Part shown: positions 1-8,141 of the stretch, piece after piece
Layout of the letters: every line of letters begins with the position of its first letter
How positions within the stretch are numbered: position 1 is the first letter of the stretch
Source of the DNA: Granulibacter bethesdensis CGDNIH1
GTDB lineage: Bacteria > Pseudomonadota > Alphaproteobacteria > Acetobacterales > Acetobacteraceae
Length of the DNA: 64,000 nucleotides
NCBI RefSeq assembly: GCF_000014285.2
Contig: NC_008343.2
Coordinates: forward strand, 2,342,501-2,406,500
Direction of reading: 5' to 3'
Translations under genes and position numbers: made by a program
The notes under the pieces: model-generated
What the model saw: the letters and a program-made list of their open reading frames with translations, nothing else
Database searches by the model: none
Told to the model about the DNA's origin: nothing

Positions 1-695
1 ATCTCGTGCAGGCGGCGATAGGTAATGGCGCGCGGGTTCATCCAGCTGCCGAACACCGCACCGATCGCGCCCCAAAGCTGTTCCTCAGGATCCTGTGGAA
101 AGGGTTTGCCGGTCTCGGACAGCACCATATCCTTGTAACCAGCCACGACCTTGCGCCAGTCGGCGGCATCGAGAGCCGTATCCTCGATCACGTTGCGATC
201 GAGCTTGATGTGCTCGATGATTTCCTCAAACCGGTGATGATCGACACCCAGCACGACACTGCCGAACATCTGGATGAAACGGCGATAGCTGTCCCATGCG
301 AACCGGTCATCCCCGGAAGCCCGTGCCAGCCCCTCGACCGTCTGATCGTTCAACCCGAGATTCAGCACCGTATCCATCATGCCCGGCATGGAAACCCGCG
401 CGCCGGAACGAACGGAGACCAGCAGCGGATTGGTCCGGTCACCGAAGGTCAGGCCGACGGCCTGTTCGACCCGCTGCAGCCCTTCCTTGACCTGAGCTGC
501 CAGATCGTCGGGGTAACGACGATCATTCCGGTAGAACTCGGTACACAGCTCCGTGGTGATGGTGAAGCCGGGGGGTACCGGCAGGCCGATACTGGCCATT
601 TCCGCGAGATTGGCACCCTTGCCACCCAGAAGGTTGCGCATATCCGCGCGTCCTTCATTGCGACCAGCACCAAAACCGTAAACCCATTGAGTCAT
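1..695 (-). CDS. ppdK: Pyruvate, phosphate dikinase, N-terminal part (runs off the left edge)
   Basis: Interconverts pyruvate, ATP and Pi with phosphoenolpyruvate, AMP and PPi in the cytoplasm. The start is the ATG at 695-693 (MTQWVYGFGAG), and about 231 N-terminal residues of a protein normally near 880 are present. The visible part is the ATP-grasp nucleotide-binding domain: 'LLGGKGANLAEM' near the N-terminus, 'GLPVPPGFTITTE', and 'VSVRSGARVSMPGMMDT' are typical of the family. It starts 13 bases after the glyS stop on the same strand, so it probably ends the glyQ-vapBC-glyS transcription unit. The catalytic His domain and PEP-binding domain are outside the window. Confidence 0.93.
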   Translation of the reverse strand, partial: MTQWVYGFGAGRNEGRADMRNLLGGKGANLAEMASIGLPVPPGFTITTELCTEFYRNDRRYPDDLAAQVKEGLQRVEQAVGLTFGDRTNPLLVSVRSGARVSMPGMMDTVLNLGLNDQTVEGLARASGDDRFAWDSYRRFIQMFGSVVLGVDHHRFEEIIEHIKLDRNVIEDTALDAADWRKVVAGYKDMVLSETGKPFPQDPEEQLWGAIGAVFGSWMNPRAITYRRLHE

Positions 696-708
696 GGATC
701 AGGCTCCT

Positions 709-2763
709 TCAGCCTTCGATACGGGAGAAGTCGGCGACACGATTCATCGTGTCACGCAAACGGGACAACAGGCGCAACCGGTTACGGCGGAGCGCAGGCT
801 CCTCCGCATTGACGGTGACCTGATCGAAAAACGCATCCAGGGGACCACGCAGGCGGGCCAGGGATGCCATGGCAGTGGCGTCATCTTCCGCGTCCAGCGC
901 GGCCATGACCGCTGGTTCCGCTTCCTGCAACGCTTCGGCCAGCGCACGCTCTTCCGGCACCTCAAGCAGGGACTCGTCCGGCGTGCCCTGATGAGGTCCA
1001 TCCTTGCGATCCTCAATGCGCAGAATATTCGCGGCGCGCTTGTAGGCGGCTAGAAGATTTGCGCCATCTTCACTGACCAACAAGGCAGCAACGGCATCGG
1101 CACGGGCCAGAAGACGGACGATATCGCCTGCTCCTTCCGCCGTATCATCGGCATGCACAGCAAACACCGCCGCCAGCACATCATGGCGCGCCCCTTCGGC
1201 GCGGAGCTGCACGCGCAGACGCTCGGCCATGAACGCCAGCAGATCGGCCACCGGCGCTTCATCGGAGGCAAAGGCGAACAGACGGCCCAACGGCAGCCGC
1301 AACCCGTTCTCACGAATAATGCGGATGATCCCCAGCGCCGCACGCCGCAGCGCGAACGGATCGCCCGAGCCGGTCGGAGCCTCCCCGATGGAAAAGAACA
1401 TCGCCAGCCGGTCGATCTTGTCCGCCAGCGCGACCGCGATCGAGACCGGCGCATCCGGCACCGGATCGGACGGGCCTTTCGGCGCGTAATGATCCCGGAT
1501 GGCATCGGCAATCCACGGCGATTCCCCGTCATGCAGCGCGTAATAGCGGCCCATCACGCCCTGCAGTTCCGGGAATTCCCCCACCATGCCGGTGGTCAGA
1601 TCGGCCTTCGCCAATAGCGCCGCCCCATCCGCATCGCGTGCATCTGCCCCGACCAGCGGCGCGATTTCCCGCGCCAGCCGCCGCAGACGCGCCACCAGAG
1701 CGGCCTGACTGCCAAGCTTCGCGTGATAGGTCACACGCTCCAGCACAGCCAGCCGGGAGGCCAGCGGTTCCTTCCGGTCCTGATCCCAGAAATGGCGGGC
1801 ATCGGCAAAGCGGGCGCGCAGCACACGCTCATTACCGGCCATAATGGCGCGGCCCTGATCGGTGGCCTCGATATTGGCGATGAAGGCAAAATAAGGGGCC
1901 GCTTTACCTTCGGCATCCCGCAAGGCGAAATAACGCTGGTTGACCCGCATGGAGACCTGCATCACCTCCGCGGGCAGAGACATGTACTGATCGTCGATCC
2001 GGCCCAGCAAAGGCACCGGCCATTCCACCAGCCCGGCCACCTCATCGACCAGCCCGGGATCATCCACCACGGTCAGGCCATGAGCAGCGGCGACGCGGGC
2101 GATACCCTCCGCCACGCGGCGGCGGCGCTCCTCGATATCCAGCACCACATGCCGGCCGGCCAATGCCGCCTGCCATTCGGCAATGCCACGGACCTTCACA
2201 GCACCGGGGGACAGGAAGCGATGCCCTTCCGTCTCATCGCCGGAGCGCAGGCCATGCCCGTCATCATCGCCCTGAGCGAGCGAAAAGGGTACCACTGCAC
2301 CATCCAGCTGGCAGAGAATGCGGCGCAACGGACGAACCCATGTGAACAGACTCGATCCCCCCCAACGCATGGATTTCGGCCAGGGAAATTTCCACAGCAG
2401 CGCCGGAATCACCTCGGCAATCAGCGCTGCCGCTTCACGGCCCGGACTGGACGTATCGAGTACCCAGTAATCGCCCTCTTCACGCAGGGCTGACCGATCG
2501 GCGCCATACTTGCGCAAGAACCCGGCCAGAGCCTGCTCCGGCGCACCGATCCGCGGGCCACGCTCATTGCCGGAGCGGGCAGGAACACCTGCCTCCACCG
2601 TGGCAGTCAGGGCAAGACGCCGGGGGCCGACATGCCAGCGCAGATCACGCGGCGACAGATCAGCCAGCGCCTCGCCGGCCAGCCGCACCAGATCCTCGCC
2701 GGCCTTGACCTGCATACGGGCGGGGATTTCCTCGCTGAACAATTCCAGCAGTAATTCGGGCAT
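709..2763 (-). CDS. glyS: Glycine--tRNA ligase beta subunit
   Basis: Beta subunit (684 aa) of the alpha2-beta2 bacterial glycyl-tRNA synthetase, which charges tRNA-Gly in the cytoplasm. The N-terminus 'MPELLLELFSEEIPARMQ' and the segment 'FPWPKSMRWG' are hallmarks of the family; the C-terminal ~100 residues form a DALR-type anticodon-binding domain ('AYKRAANILRIEDRKDG', 'NRLRLLSRLRDTMN'). Length is normal. Its start lies only 5 bases beyond the vapC stop, and its ribosome-binding site (AGGA) lies inside the end of vapC, so translation is probably coupled to vapC. The partner alpha subunit glyQ is upstream, separated by vapBC, whereas glyQ and glyS are usually adjacent. Confidence 0.97.
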   Translation of the reverse strand: MPELLLELFSEEIPARMQVKAGEDLVRLAGEALADLSPRDLRWHVGPRRLALTATVEAGVPARSGNERGPRIGAPEQALAGFLRKYGADRSALREEGDYWVLDTSSPGREAAALIAEVIPALLWKFPWPKSMRWGGSSLFTWVRPLRRILCQLDGAVVPFSLAQGDDDGHGLRSGDETEGHRFLSPGAVKVRGIAEWQAALAGRHVVLDIEERRRRVAEGIARVAAAHGLTVVDDPGLVDEVAGLVEWPVPLLGRIDDQYMSLPAEVMQVSMRVNQRYFALRDAEGKAAPYFAFIANIEATDQGRAIMAGNERVLRARFADARHFWDQDRKEPLASRLAVLERVTYHAKLGSQAALVARLRRLAREIAPLVGADARDADGAALLAKADLTTGMVGEFPELQGVMGRYYALHDGESPWIADAIRDHYAPKGPSDPVPDAPVSIAVALADKIDRLAMFFSIGEAPTGSGDPFALRRAALGIIRIIRENGLRLPLGRLFAFASDEAPVADLLAFMAERLRVQLRAEGARHDVLAAVFAVHADDTAEGAGDIVRLLARADAVAALLVSEDGANLLAAYKRAANILRIEDRKDGPHQGTPDESLLEVPEERALAEALQEAEPAVMAALDAEDDATAMASLARLRGPLDAFFDQVTVNAEEPALRRNRLRLLSRLRDTMNRVADFSRIEG

Positions 2764-2768
2764 CGGGA

Positions 2769-3194
2769 TCAGTCCTGGATTTCTTGCAACACGGTTTCTT
2801 CGGGCTGAATGGCTGGCTCGATGTCGGTATGATCGAAATCCCGCCCTTTGTAGAGCAGTCTGTCACTCTCGGTCTTGGCGAGAGCATAGGCCAGGCAATC
2901 ACCGTAATTCAGCCGGTGCGCATGACGGAATCGGCCGAAATAACGCCATGCGCCACGCGCCACCGTCGCCTGTTCGGCACTGACCGGTACGATCTCGATC
3001 CCGGCGGCACGGATAAATTCATCAAAGCGGAGACCGGCGAGGCGGCCGCCTTTTTCCTCGACCATCATACTCGCCTCCAGCCAGTTGGCGGCCGACATGC
3101 GGGGACGCTCGGCCGCGACCAGCGCCTCCAGATAGCGTGGGCCATCAGGCTCCCCCAGCACAATCGCCAGCAATGCGGAGGTATCGAGGATCAC
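2769..3194 (-). CDS. vapC: VapC-family PIN-domain ribonuclease toxin
   Basis: A 141-aa PIN-domain protein. It has the acidic residues expected of the metal-dependent RNase site: Asp4 in 'MILDTSAL', Glu40 in 'ANWLEASM', Asp99 in 'NYGDCLAYALA', and Asp119/Asp121 in 'KGRDFDHTD'. VapC toxins cleave specific RNAs, in several studied cases tRNA or rRNA; the target here cannot be read from sequence. Its ATG overlaps the vapB stop (ATGA), which is normal for a toxin-antitoxin pair. The unusual point is the position: the pair sits between glyQ and glyS, and vapC ends 5 bases before glyS. Confidence 0.9.
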   Translation of the reverse strand: MILDTSALLAIVLGEPDGPRYLEALVAAERPRMSAANWLEASMMVEEKGGRLAGLRFDEFIRAAGIEIVPVSAEQATVARGAWRYFGRFRHAHRLNYGDCLAYALAKTESDRLLYKGRDFDHTDIEPAIQPEETVLQEIQD

Positions 3195-3445
3195 AGCGGC
3201 AATCCGCCCTCGCCATACAGCGCGCTATGATCAGAACTGACCCGACCACGCATATGAGCGCGGATATCCGCCGCAAGGACAGTCAGGCGTTGAAGACGGG
3301 ACACATGGTCACGCAGGCGACGCTCACGCTCCAGACGTTCCCGAAGCGCCTCCGTCACCGCCATGGTCATGCTTTCGCCGGTCAAGGCAGCAAGCTCGGT
3401 TGCCAGAACGTAGGCATCCTCACTTTTGATGTTGAGCTGCGCCAT
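3191..3445 (-). CDS. vapB: VapB-family antitoxin (Rv0623-like)
   Basis: Small antitoxin of the Rv0623/PSK transcription-factor type, with 'LATELAALTGESMTMAVTEALRERLERER' matching the N-terminal DNA-binding part of the family. I start it at the ATG at 3445-3443 (MAQLNIKSEDAY, 84 aa). An upstream in-frame ATG at 3457 adds MSTI, but the gatggtaga half-site at 3446-3454 lies between the two, and family members start close to 'MALNIK'. The C-terminus should wrap the VapC active site. VapB-VapC complexes usually repress their own promoter; repeated half-sites lie just upstream. Confidence 0.85.
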   Translation of the reverse strand: MAQLNIKSEDAYVLATELAALTGESMTMAVTEALRERLERERRLRDHVSRLQRLTVLAADIRAHMRGRVSSDHSALYGEGGLPL

Positions 3446-3518
3446 GATGGTAGACATCCCGCCGTTTCAGGTAGACGCTACTTCACCTCATCTACCATCG
3501 TCCAGAGGGAATGGTAGA
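3446..3518. promoter_or_regulatory. Probable vapB operator/promoter region with repeated half-sites
   Basis: Between glyQ and vapB the 9-base sequence gatggtaga (3446-3454) recurs inverted as tctaccatc (3491-3499), and a third copy, atggtaga, lies at 3511-3518. A smaller gtag...ctac inverted pair sits between them (3471-3481). Antitoxins of this type bind inverted repeats in their own promoters, so this is the best candidate VapBC operator. Repression here would also affect the downstream glyS. The repeats are seen directly; their role is inferred. Confidence 0.55.
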
Positions 3519-3566
3519 AAATTTTTCAGCCATGGAAGAAAGTCGGCCATTCAGGGCTGAAACACC

Positions 3567-4424
3567 CTAACCTCCACCCGCCAGCCACGCTTCGGCACAG
3601 CTTTTCGCCAGACTGCGCACACGGGCGATATAGGCGGCCCGCTCCGTCACGCTGATGACACCGCGCGCATCCAGCAGATTGAACAGATGGCTGGCCTTGA
3701 TGCACTGGTCATAGGCTGGCAACGCCAACCCCTGGCCCACCAGCGCCGCACATTCCTTTTCCGCGTCGATGAAATGGCGGGACAGCATCTCGGTATTCGC
3801 ATGCTCGAAATTATGCGCGCTGTATTCGCGCTCCGCCCGCAGGAACACGTCACCATAAGTGACGCCCTGCCCGTTGAAGTCGAGATCGTAGACGTTCTCG
3901 ACATCCTGCACATACATGGCCAGACGCTCCAGCCCGTATGTCATCTCGAAACTGGGCAGATCGACCGGAATGCCGCCGACCTGCTGGAAATAGGTGAACT
4001 GGCCGACCTCCATCCCGTCACACCAGACTTCCCAGCCCAGCCCCCATGCGCCAAGCGTCGGACTTTCCCAGTCATCCTCGACAAAGCGGATATCATGAAG
4101 CGCCGGGTCGATCCCGATGGCGCGATAGCTGTCCAGCAGCATGGATTGCGCCGTCTCGGGGCTGGGCTTCATAATCACCTGATACTGGTAATAATGCTGA
4201 AGCCGGTTCGGATTTTCGCCATAACGACCATCGGTCGGGCGGCGGCTGGGCTGCACATAAGCGGCGCGCCAGGGCTTGCGGCCCAGCGAGCGCAGCGTTG
4301 TGGCTGGATGAAATGTGCCTGCACCCATCTCGACGTCGTAAGGCTGCAAGATAACGCAGCCTGCTTTCGACCAGAAAGCATGCAGGCGGAGGATCAGATC
4401 CTGGAAGCTGGGTTTGTCAGGCAT
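3567..4424 (-). CDS. glyQ: Glycine--tRNA ligase alpha subunit
   Basis: Catalytic alpha subunit (285 aa, normal length) of tetrameric glycyl-tRNA synthetase, which forms glycyl-adenylate and charges tRNA-Gly together with GlyS. Diagnostic segments are '[19 protein letters not shown]', '[16 protein letters not shown]', '[21 protein letters not shown]' and '[14 protein letters not shown]' (seen here as '[20 protein letters not shown]'). It is the first gene of the leftward unit glyQ-vapB-vapC-glyS-ppdK. About 110 bases separate its stop from vapB, and that gap carries the presumed vapB operator. Confidence 0.97.
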   Translation of the reverse strand: MPDKPSFQDLILRLHAFWSKAGCVILQPYDVEMGAGTFHPATTLRSLGRKPWRAAYVQPSRRPTDGRYGENPNRLQHYYQYQVIMKPSPETAQSMLLDSYRAIGIDPALHDIRFVEDDWESPTLGAWGLGWEVWCDGMEVGQFTYFQQVGGIPVDLPSFEMTYGLERLAMYVQDVENVYDLDFNGQGVTYGDVFLRAEREYSAHNFEHANTEMLSRHFIDAEKECAALVGQGLALPAYDQCIKASHLFNLLDARGVISVTERAAYIARVRSLAKSCAEAWLAGGG

Positions 4425-4511
4425 TGACGGGCACGGTTCCGAGAAGCGAGAAGCCGCGCACGCTATAAGCTGTCGCCGTCGGCGGCAATCCGTAACAAGT
4501 GAGGATCAACC

Positions 4512-4934
4512 ATGACCCAGAATGCCGACGCGCTGATCCGCGCGTATTACGAGGCTTTCAACGCCGGTGATGAAGCCGCTTTCCTGGCCCTGCTGACCGA
4601 TGACGTGGAGCACGATATCAGCCAGGGCGACAAGGAAGTCGGCAAGGAAGCCTTCTCCCGCTTCCTCGCCCATATGAACAACTGCTACCGCGAGCGGATC
4701 GAGCTGCTACGCGTGATGACCGAATCGACCGGCCGGTTCGCGGCCTCCGAATTCATCGTGCATGGTGAATATTTGAAGACGGATCCCGGCGTGCCGGAAG
4801 GCACCGCGCCGGCCCGTGGCCAGCGTTACACGCTGCCCGCCGGTGCTTTCTTCACCATCCGCGACGGCAAGGTGGCCCGCATTTCCAACCACTACAATCT
4901 CGGTGAGTGGATCCGTCAGGTGAACGAAGGCTGA
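4512..4934 (+). CDS. Ketosteroid isomerase-related NTF2-like protein
   Basis: A 140-aa SnoaL/NTF2-fold protein that I place in the 'ketosteroid isomerase-related' group. 'LIRAYYEAFNAGDEAAFLALLTDDVEHDIS' forms the first helices and strand, and 'AGAFFTIRDGKVARISNHYN' the C-terminal strands of the cone-shaped fold. The start ATG follows a GAGG ribosome-binding site with 8 bases between them. It is transcribed divergently from glyQ and stands alone. The fold is used by isomerases, cyclases and hydratases alike, so the substrate is unknown. Confidence 0.8.
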   Translation: MTQNADALIRAYYEAFNAGDEAAFLALLTDDVEHDISQGDKEVGKEAFSRFLAHMNNCYRERIELLRVMTESTGRFAASEFIVHGEYLKTDPGVPEGTAPARGQRYTLPAGAFFTIRDGKVARISNHYNLGEWIRQVNEG

Positions 4935-5074
4935 TGCAGCCTGTCCCGTCAGGGTGGCGCTTGTACCGGCTATCCTGACGGGGGCGTCTTGATCGCCGCC
5001 CGATGCCGCGCCATGTTTCGTCCAGCACCCTCATGCCGAGCATTGAGGGGACATCGCCAGGAGAGCGGCCGGAT

Positions 5075-5806
5075 ATGAACGACCAGGAACGCGAGATCAT
5101 CACCCGCTTCATCGAGCGGGTCAGCGGCGCACAGACCGCGCCGGGAACAGCGGTACAGACGCTGCCCCCCGTCGATCGCGACGCCGATGCGTTGATCGGC
5201 CAGCTTTTCACCCGCTATCCCGAAGCCCGCTACCGGCTGACCCAGACCGCCTATGTGCAGGATTACGCATTGGCCGAGGCCGGTAAAAAAATTCAGGCCC
5301 TCCAACAGCAGGTTCAGCAACTGCAACAACAGATGCAGGCGCTTCAGCAACAGAGCGGCCAGCCTCGTGGCGGATTTTTCAGCACTCTGTTTGGTGGCGG
5401 CCAACCCTCCGCGCCTCAGCAGCCAGCCTTCCAGCCTCCGCCCCAGCAGGGTTATCCCCAGCAGGGCTACGCCCAACCCGGATATGCCCAACCTCCCTTC
5501 CAACGCGGCGGAAGTGGATTCCTCGGCTCAGCCCTGACGACCGCCGCGGGCGTGGCGGGCGGTATGGTGGTCGGCAATATGCTGACCGGGCTGTTCTCCG
5601 GCCACGAGCATGCCGATCCGGGTGCCGGATTCGGGGCCGGTGGTGACAGCGGCGTCTGGGGCACGGGTGGCGATGCAGGTGGGGCAGCACCCGGCGGTAA
5701 TGACTGGGGCAATCTTCAGAACGACACGGGCCCTGATCAGGGCAGCTGGGGTGACAGCGGCGATTCAGGATGGTCCGATTCCGGTGGTGGATGGGACGAT
5801 CTTTAA
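5075..5806 (+). CDS. DUF2076 domain-containing protein
   Basis: A 243-aa protein of the DUF2076 family (COG3416). I start at the ATG at 5075 (MNDQEREIITRFIERV), preceded by CAGGAGAG; an in-frame upstream start at 5003 lacks such support. Residues 1-65 match the conserved helical N-terminus ('DADALIGQLFTRYPEARYRLTQTAYVQ'), 66-95 are a Gln-rich coiled coil ('QQQVQQLQQQMQALQQQ'), then a Pro/Gln/Tyr-rich stretch with repeated 'GYPQQGYAQPGYAQP', a hydrophobic Gly/Ala segment (about 148-175) and a long Gly/Asp/Ser/Trp-rich acidic tail. Function is unknown; the composition suggests an envelope-associated, partly disordered protein. Confidence 0.8.
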   Translation: MNDQEREIITRFIERVSGAQTAPGTAVQTLPPVDRDADALIGQLFTRYPEARYRLTQTAYVQDYALAEAGKKIQALQQQVQQLQQQMQALQQQSGQPRGGFFSTLFGGGQPSAPQQPAFQPPPQQGYPQQGYAQPGYAQPPFQRGGSGFLGSALTTAAGVAGGMVVGNMLTGLFSGHEHADPGAGFGAGGDSGVWGTGGDAGGAAPGGNDWGNLQNDTGPDQGSWGDSGDSGWSDSGGGWDDL

Positions 5807-5947
5807 GGCCATACCAGGCAAGAAAGATAAAATTTCCTGATTGACGCGGGTAGAATCATTTGTATTGCTCATGGTTCTATCCATCCTTCGCATCAGGCAG
5901 TTCTTTCTTCCTATCGGAAATCAGTGCTGCCGCAGGAGCAGCCTGAA

Positions 5948-6826
5948 GTGAATTATCCTGATCTCGATCTCGATCTGCTCCGCTGCTTCGCCTGCGTGGC
6001 GGCGGAACGGGGCTTTACCGCCGCCGGTCAGGTGATGGGTCTGACGCAATCCGCCATCAGCCTCAAAATCAAACGGCTGGAAGACCTGATCAATCGCCGG
6101 GTTTTCGACCGCTCCAGCCGTCACCTCGCCCTGACTCCGGATGGGGATATCCTGCTGGCTTACGCGCACCGGCTGTTATCCCTGAATGATGAGGCCGTGC
6201 GGCGTCTGGTGGCCAGCCCGATCAAAGGGCATTTACGGCTGGGCGTCGCGGATCATTTCCTGCCCCATCATCTCGCGCAGATTGTGGGGCGCTTTCAACG
6301 TACCTATCCCGCCGTCAGGCTGGAAATAGAGGTAGGCCGCTGCGCTGAACTCCGCACCGCCTGTGATGAAGGGCGATTCGATCTGGTGATCGGCAGACGC
6401 CGTGCCGGTGACACGATGGGGATGCCCATCTGGACCGAAACCATGGTCTGGGTCGCCGCCAACGATTTCCGGATGCCGGAGCGGGACAAGCCCCTGCCTT
6501 TGGCAACCCTCTCAACGGGATGCATGTTCCGGGAACGGGCACTGGATGTCTTGTCCCGCGCCCGTATTCCACATGAGCTGCGCTATACCTCAACCAGCCT
6601 GTTGGGCATCATTGCCTTTGCGCAGGAAGGGCTGTGCATTATTCCCATTGGTCGCTCCAATGTCCCAAGCGGGCTGAAAGAGATCGACTCGCTTCCTGTC
6701 CTCGGAAATTCCGAGATTGCCGTATTTGGTGATATCTCTGACGAGAATCTCGAACTGGCGCAGCCTCTGATTGACCTGTTCCGGGACGACCTTGGCTCGG
6801 GCCGTAAAAGCAGCACCTCACCCTGA
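5948..6826 (+). CDS. LysR-family transcriptional regulator
   Basis: A LysR-type regulator of about 292 aa. The N-terminal winged helix-turn-helix is clear ('LLRCFACVAAERGFTAAGQVMGLTQSAISLKIKRLEDL'), followed by a periplasmic-binding-protein-like effector domain from about residue 90. I choose the GTG at 5948 because AGGAG lies 9 bases ahead of it; a GTG at 5924 in the same frame would add eight residues. The hopanoid genes start about 70 bases downstream on the same strand, so it may regulate or be co-transcribed with hpnE-shc. The effector is not identifiable. Confidence 0.85.
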   Translation: MNYPDLDLDLLRCFACVAAERGFTAAGQVMGLTQSAISLKIKRLEDLINRRVFDRSSRHLALTPDGDILLAYAHRLLSLNDEAVRRLVASPIKGHLRLGVADHFLPHHLAQIVGRFQRTYPAVRLEIEVGRCAELRTACDEGRFDLVIGRRRAGDTMGMPIWTETMVWVAANDFRMPERDKPLPLATLSTGCMFRERALDVLSRARIPHELRYTSTSLLGIIAFAQEGLCIIPIGRSNVPSGLKEIDSLPVLGNSEIAVFGDISDENLELAQPLIDLFRDDLGSGRKSSTSP

Positions 6827-6892
6827 GACTTTACTTTACGCGTCTCTCCGCGCATCCGTGTGCGCGTGTCACATTCAATCTGTTCATCACCC

Positions 6893-8137
6893 ATGTTCCA
6901 TATTGTCGGCGGGGGTCTGGCCGGACTGTCCGCAGCCCTTGACCTCGCCGAGGGCGGTCAACGTGTCACGCTGTATGAATCAAGTCGTCAGGCAGGCGGC
7001 CGCTGCCGCTCCTATTTCGACAAGGAGCTTGGGTGCAGGATCGACAATGGCAACCATCTCCTGCTGTCCGGCAACCGGGCGGCGCATGGTTTCCTGCAAC
7101 GGATCGGCGCGAGTGACAGTCTCAGCGGGCCGGGGAAACCCCTGTTTCCCTTTGCCGATCTCACCGATGGATCATTCTGGAGCGTGCAGCCAGGTCTTGG
7201 CCGCCTGCCGCTATGGCTGCTGAAGCGTCAAGCCCGTGTCGCGGGCACAAAGGCACGAGACTATCTCTCCCTGCTGCGCATCCTGCGGGCGAAGAAAGAA
7301 GCAACAGTGCAGGATCTGGCCCTGCCGGAACCTCTGTTTCGGCGGTTGCTGGAGCCTCTTGCGGTGTCTGCGCTGAATACCCGCCCGCATGAAGCCAGTG
7401 CCAGCCTGTTCGGAGCCATCATCCACGAAACCCTCGCTGAAGGAGGGTCCGCCTGTATTCCCGCCATTCCGCGGGAAGGCATGTCGGAAAGTTTCGTTGA
7501 TCCCGCGCTGAGCCGTCTGTCCGCCTTGGGGGCGGAAATCCGGTTGGGCCACCGCATCGCATCCCTCACTATCGAGAACGGGCGCGTCGCCACGCTGGGG
7601 GATATCAGGCTGGGACCGGCCGACAAGGTCATCCTCGCTGTTCCGGCCTGGGTGGCTGCCGATTTGCTGCCTGGTCTGACCGTGCCGGATCAGCATGAAG
7701 CCATCATCAATCTGCATTTCCGCACGCCACACGCTTCCTCCACACATCCCGATTTCATCCAGGCGGGCTTCATTGGCGTGGTCGGCGGCACGGCAGAATG
7801 GATTTTCCGACGGCCCGAGGTGCTCTCCGTCACCATCAGCGCCGCCAATCATCTGTTGGACGATCCGGACGTACCAGAGCGCGTCTGGGACGACATCCGG
7901 CGCGCCACCGGTCAGCAGGGACAGATGCCCAAACTCCGCATTGTACGGGAAAAACGAGCCACTTTCCTTGCCTCCCCCGCACAGAATGCCCGACGCCCTC
8001 AAGCCGACTTCATGTTGCAATGCGGCATCACCAATCTGGCTCTCGCAGGGGACTGGACCGCAACCGGCTTGCCTGCAACAATCGAAGGTGCGATCAGGTC
8101 CGGTTCGATAGCTGTCAAAATGCTACTACCGGGCTGA
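6893..8137 (+). CDS. hpnE: Squalene-associated FAD-dependent desaturase HpnE
   Basis: Member of the phytoene-desaturase-like flavoprotein family associated with hopanoid synthesis. HpnE reduces or desaturates the squalene precursor hydroxysqualene to squalene in the HpnC-HpnD-HpnE route. The dinucleotide-binding motif 'IVGGGLAGLSAALDLAEGG' begins at residue 4 when the ATG at 6893 is used (414 aa), and the C-terminus has the usual FAD contact 'LALAGDWTATGLPATIEGAI'. A GTG at 6860 would add an unneeded extension. It is 4 bases ahead of shc, an obvious operon. hpnC and hpnD are not in the window. Confidence 0.92.
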   Translation: MFHIVGGGLAGLSAALDLAEGGQRVTLYESSRQAGGRCRSYFDKELGCRIDNGNHLLLSGNRAAHGFLQRIGASDSLSGPGKPLFPFADLTDGSFWSVQPGLGRLPLWLLKRQARVAGTKARDYLSLLRILRAKKEATVQDLALPEPLFRRLLEPLAVSALNTRPHEASASLFGAIIHETLAEGGSACIPAIPREGMSESFVDPALSRLSALGAEIRLGHRIASLTIENGRVATLGDIRLGPADKVILAVPAWVAADLLPGLTVPDQHEAIINLHFRTPHASSTHPDFIQAGFIGVVGGTAEWIFRRPEVLSVTISAANHLLDDPDVPERVWDDIRRATGQQGQMPKLRIVREKRATFLASPAQNARRPQADFMLQCGITNLALAGDWTATGLPATIEGAIRSGSIAVKMLLPG

Positions 8138-8141
8138 ACCA

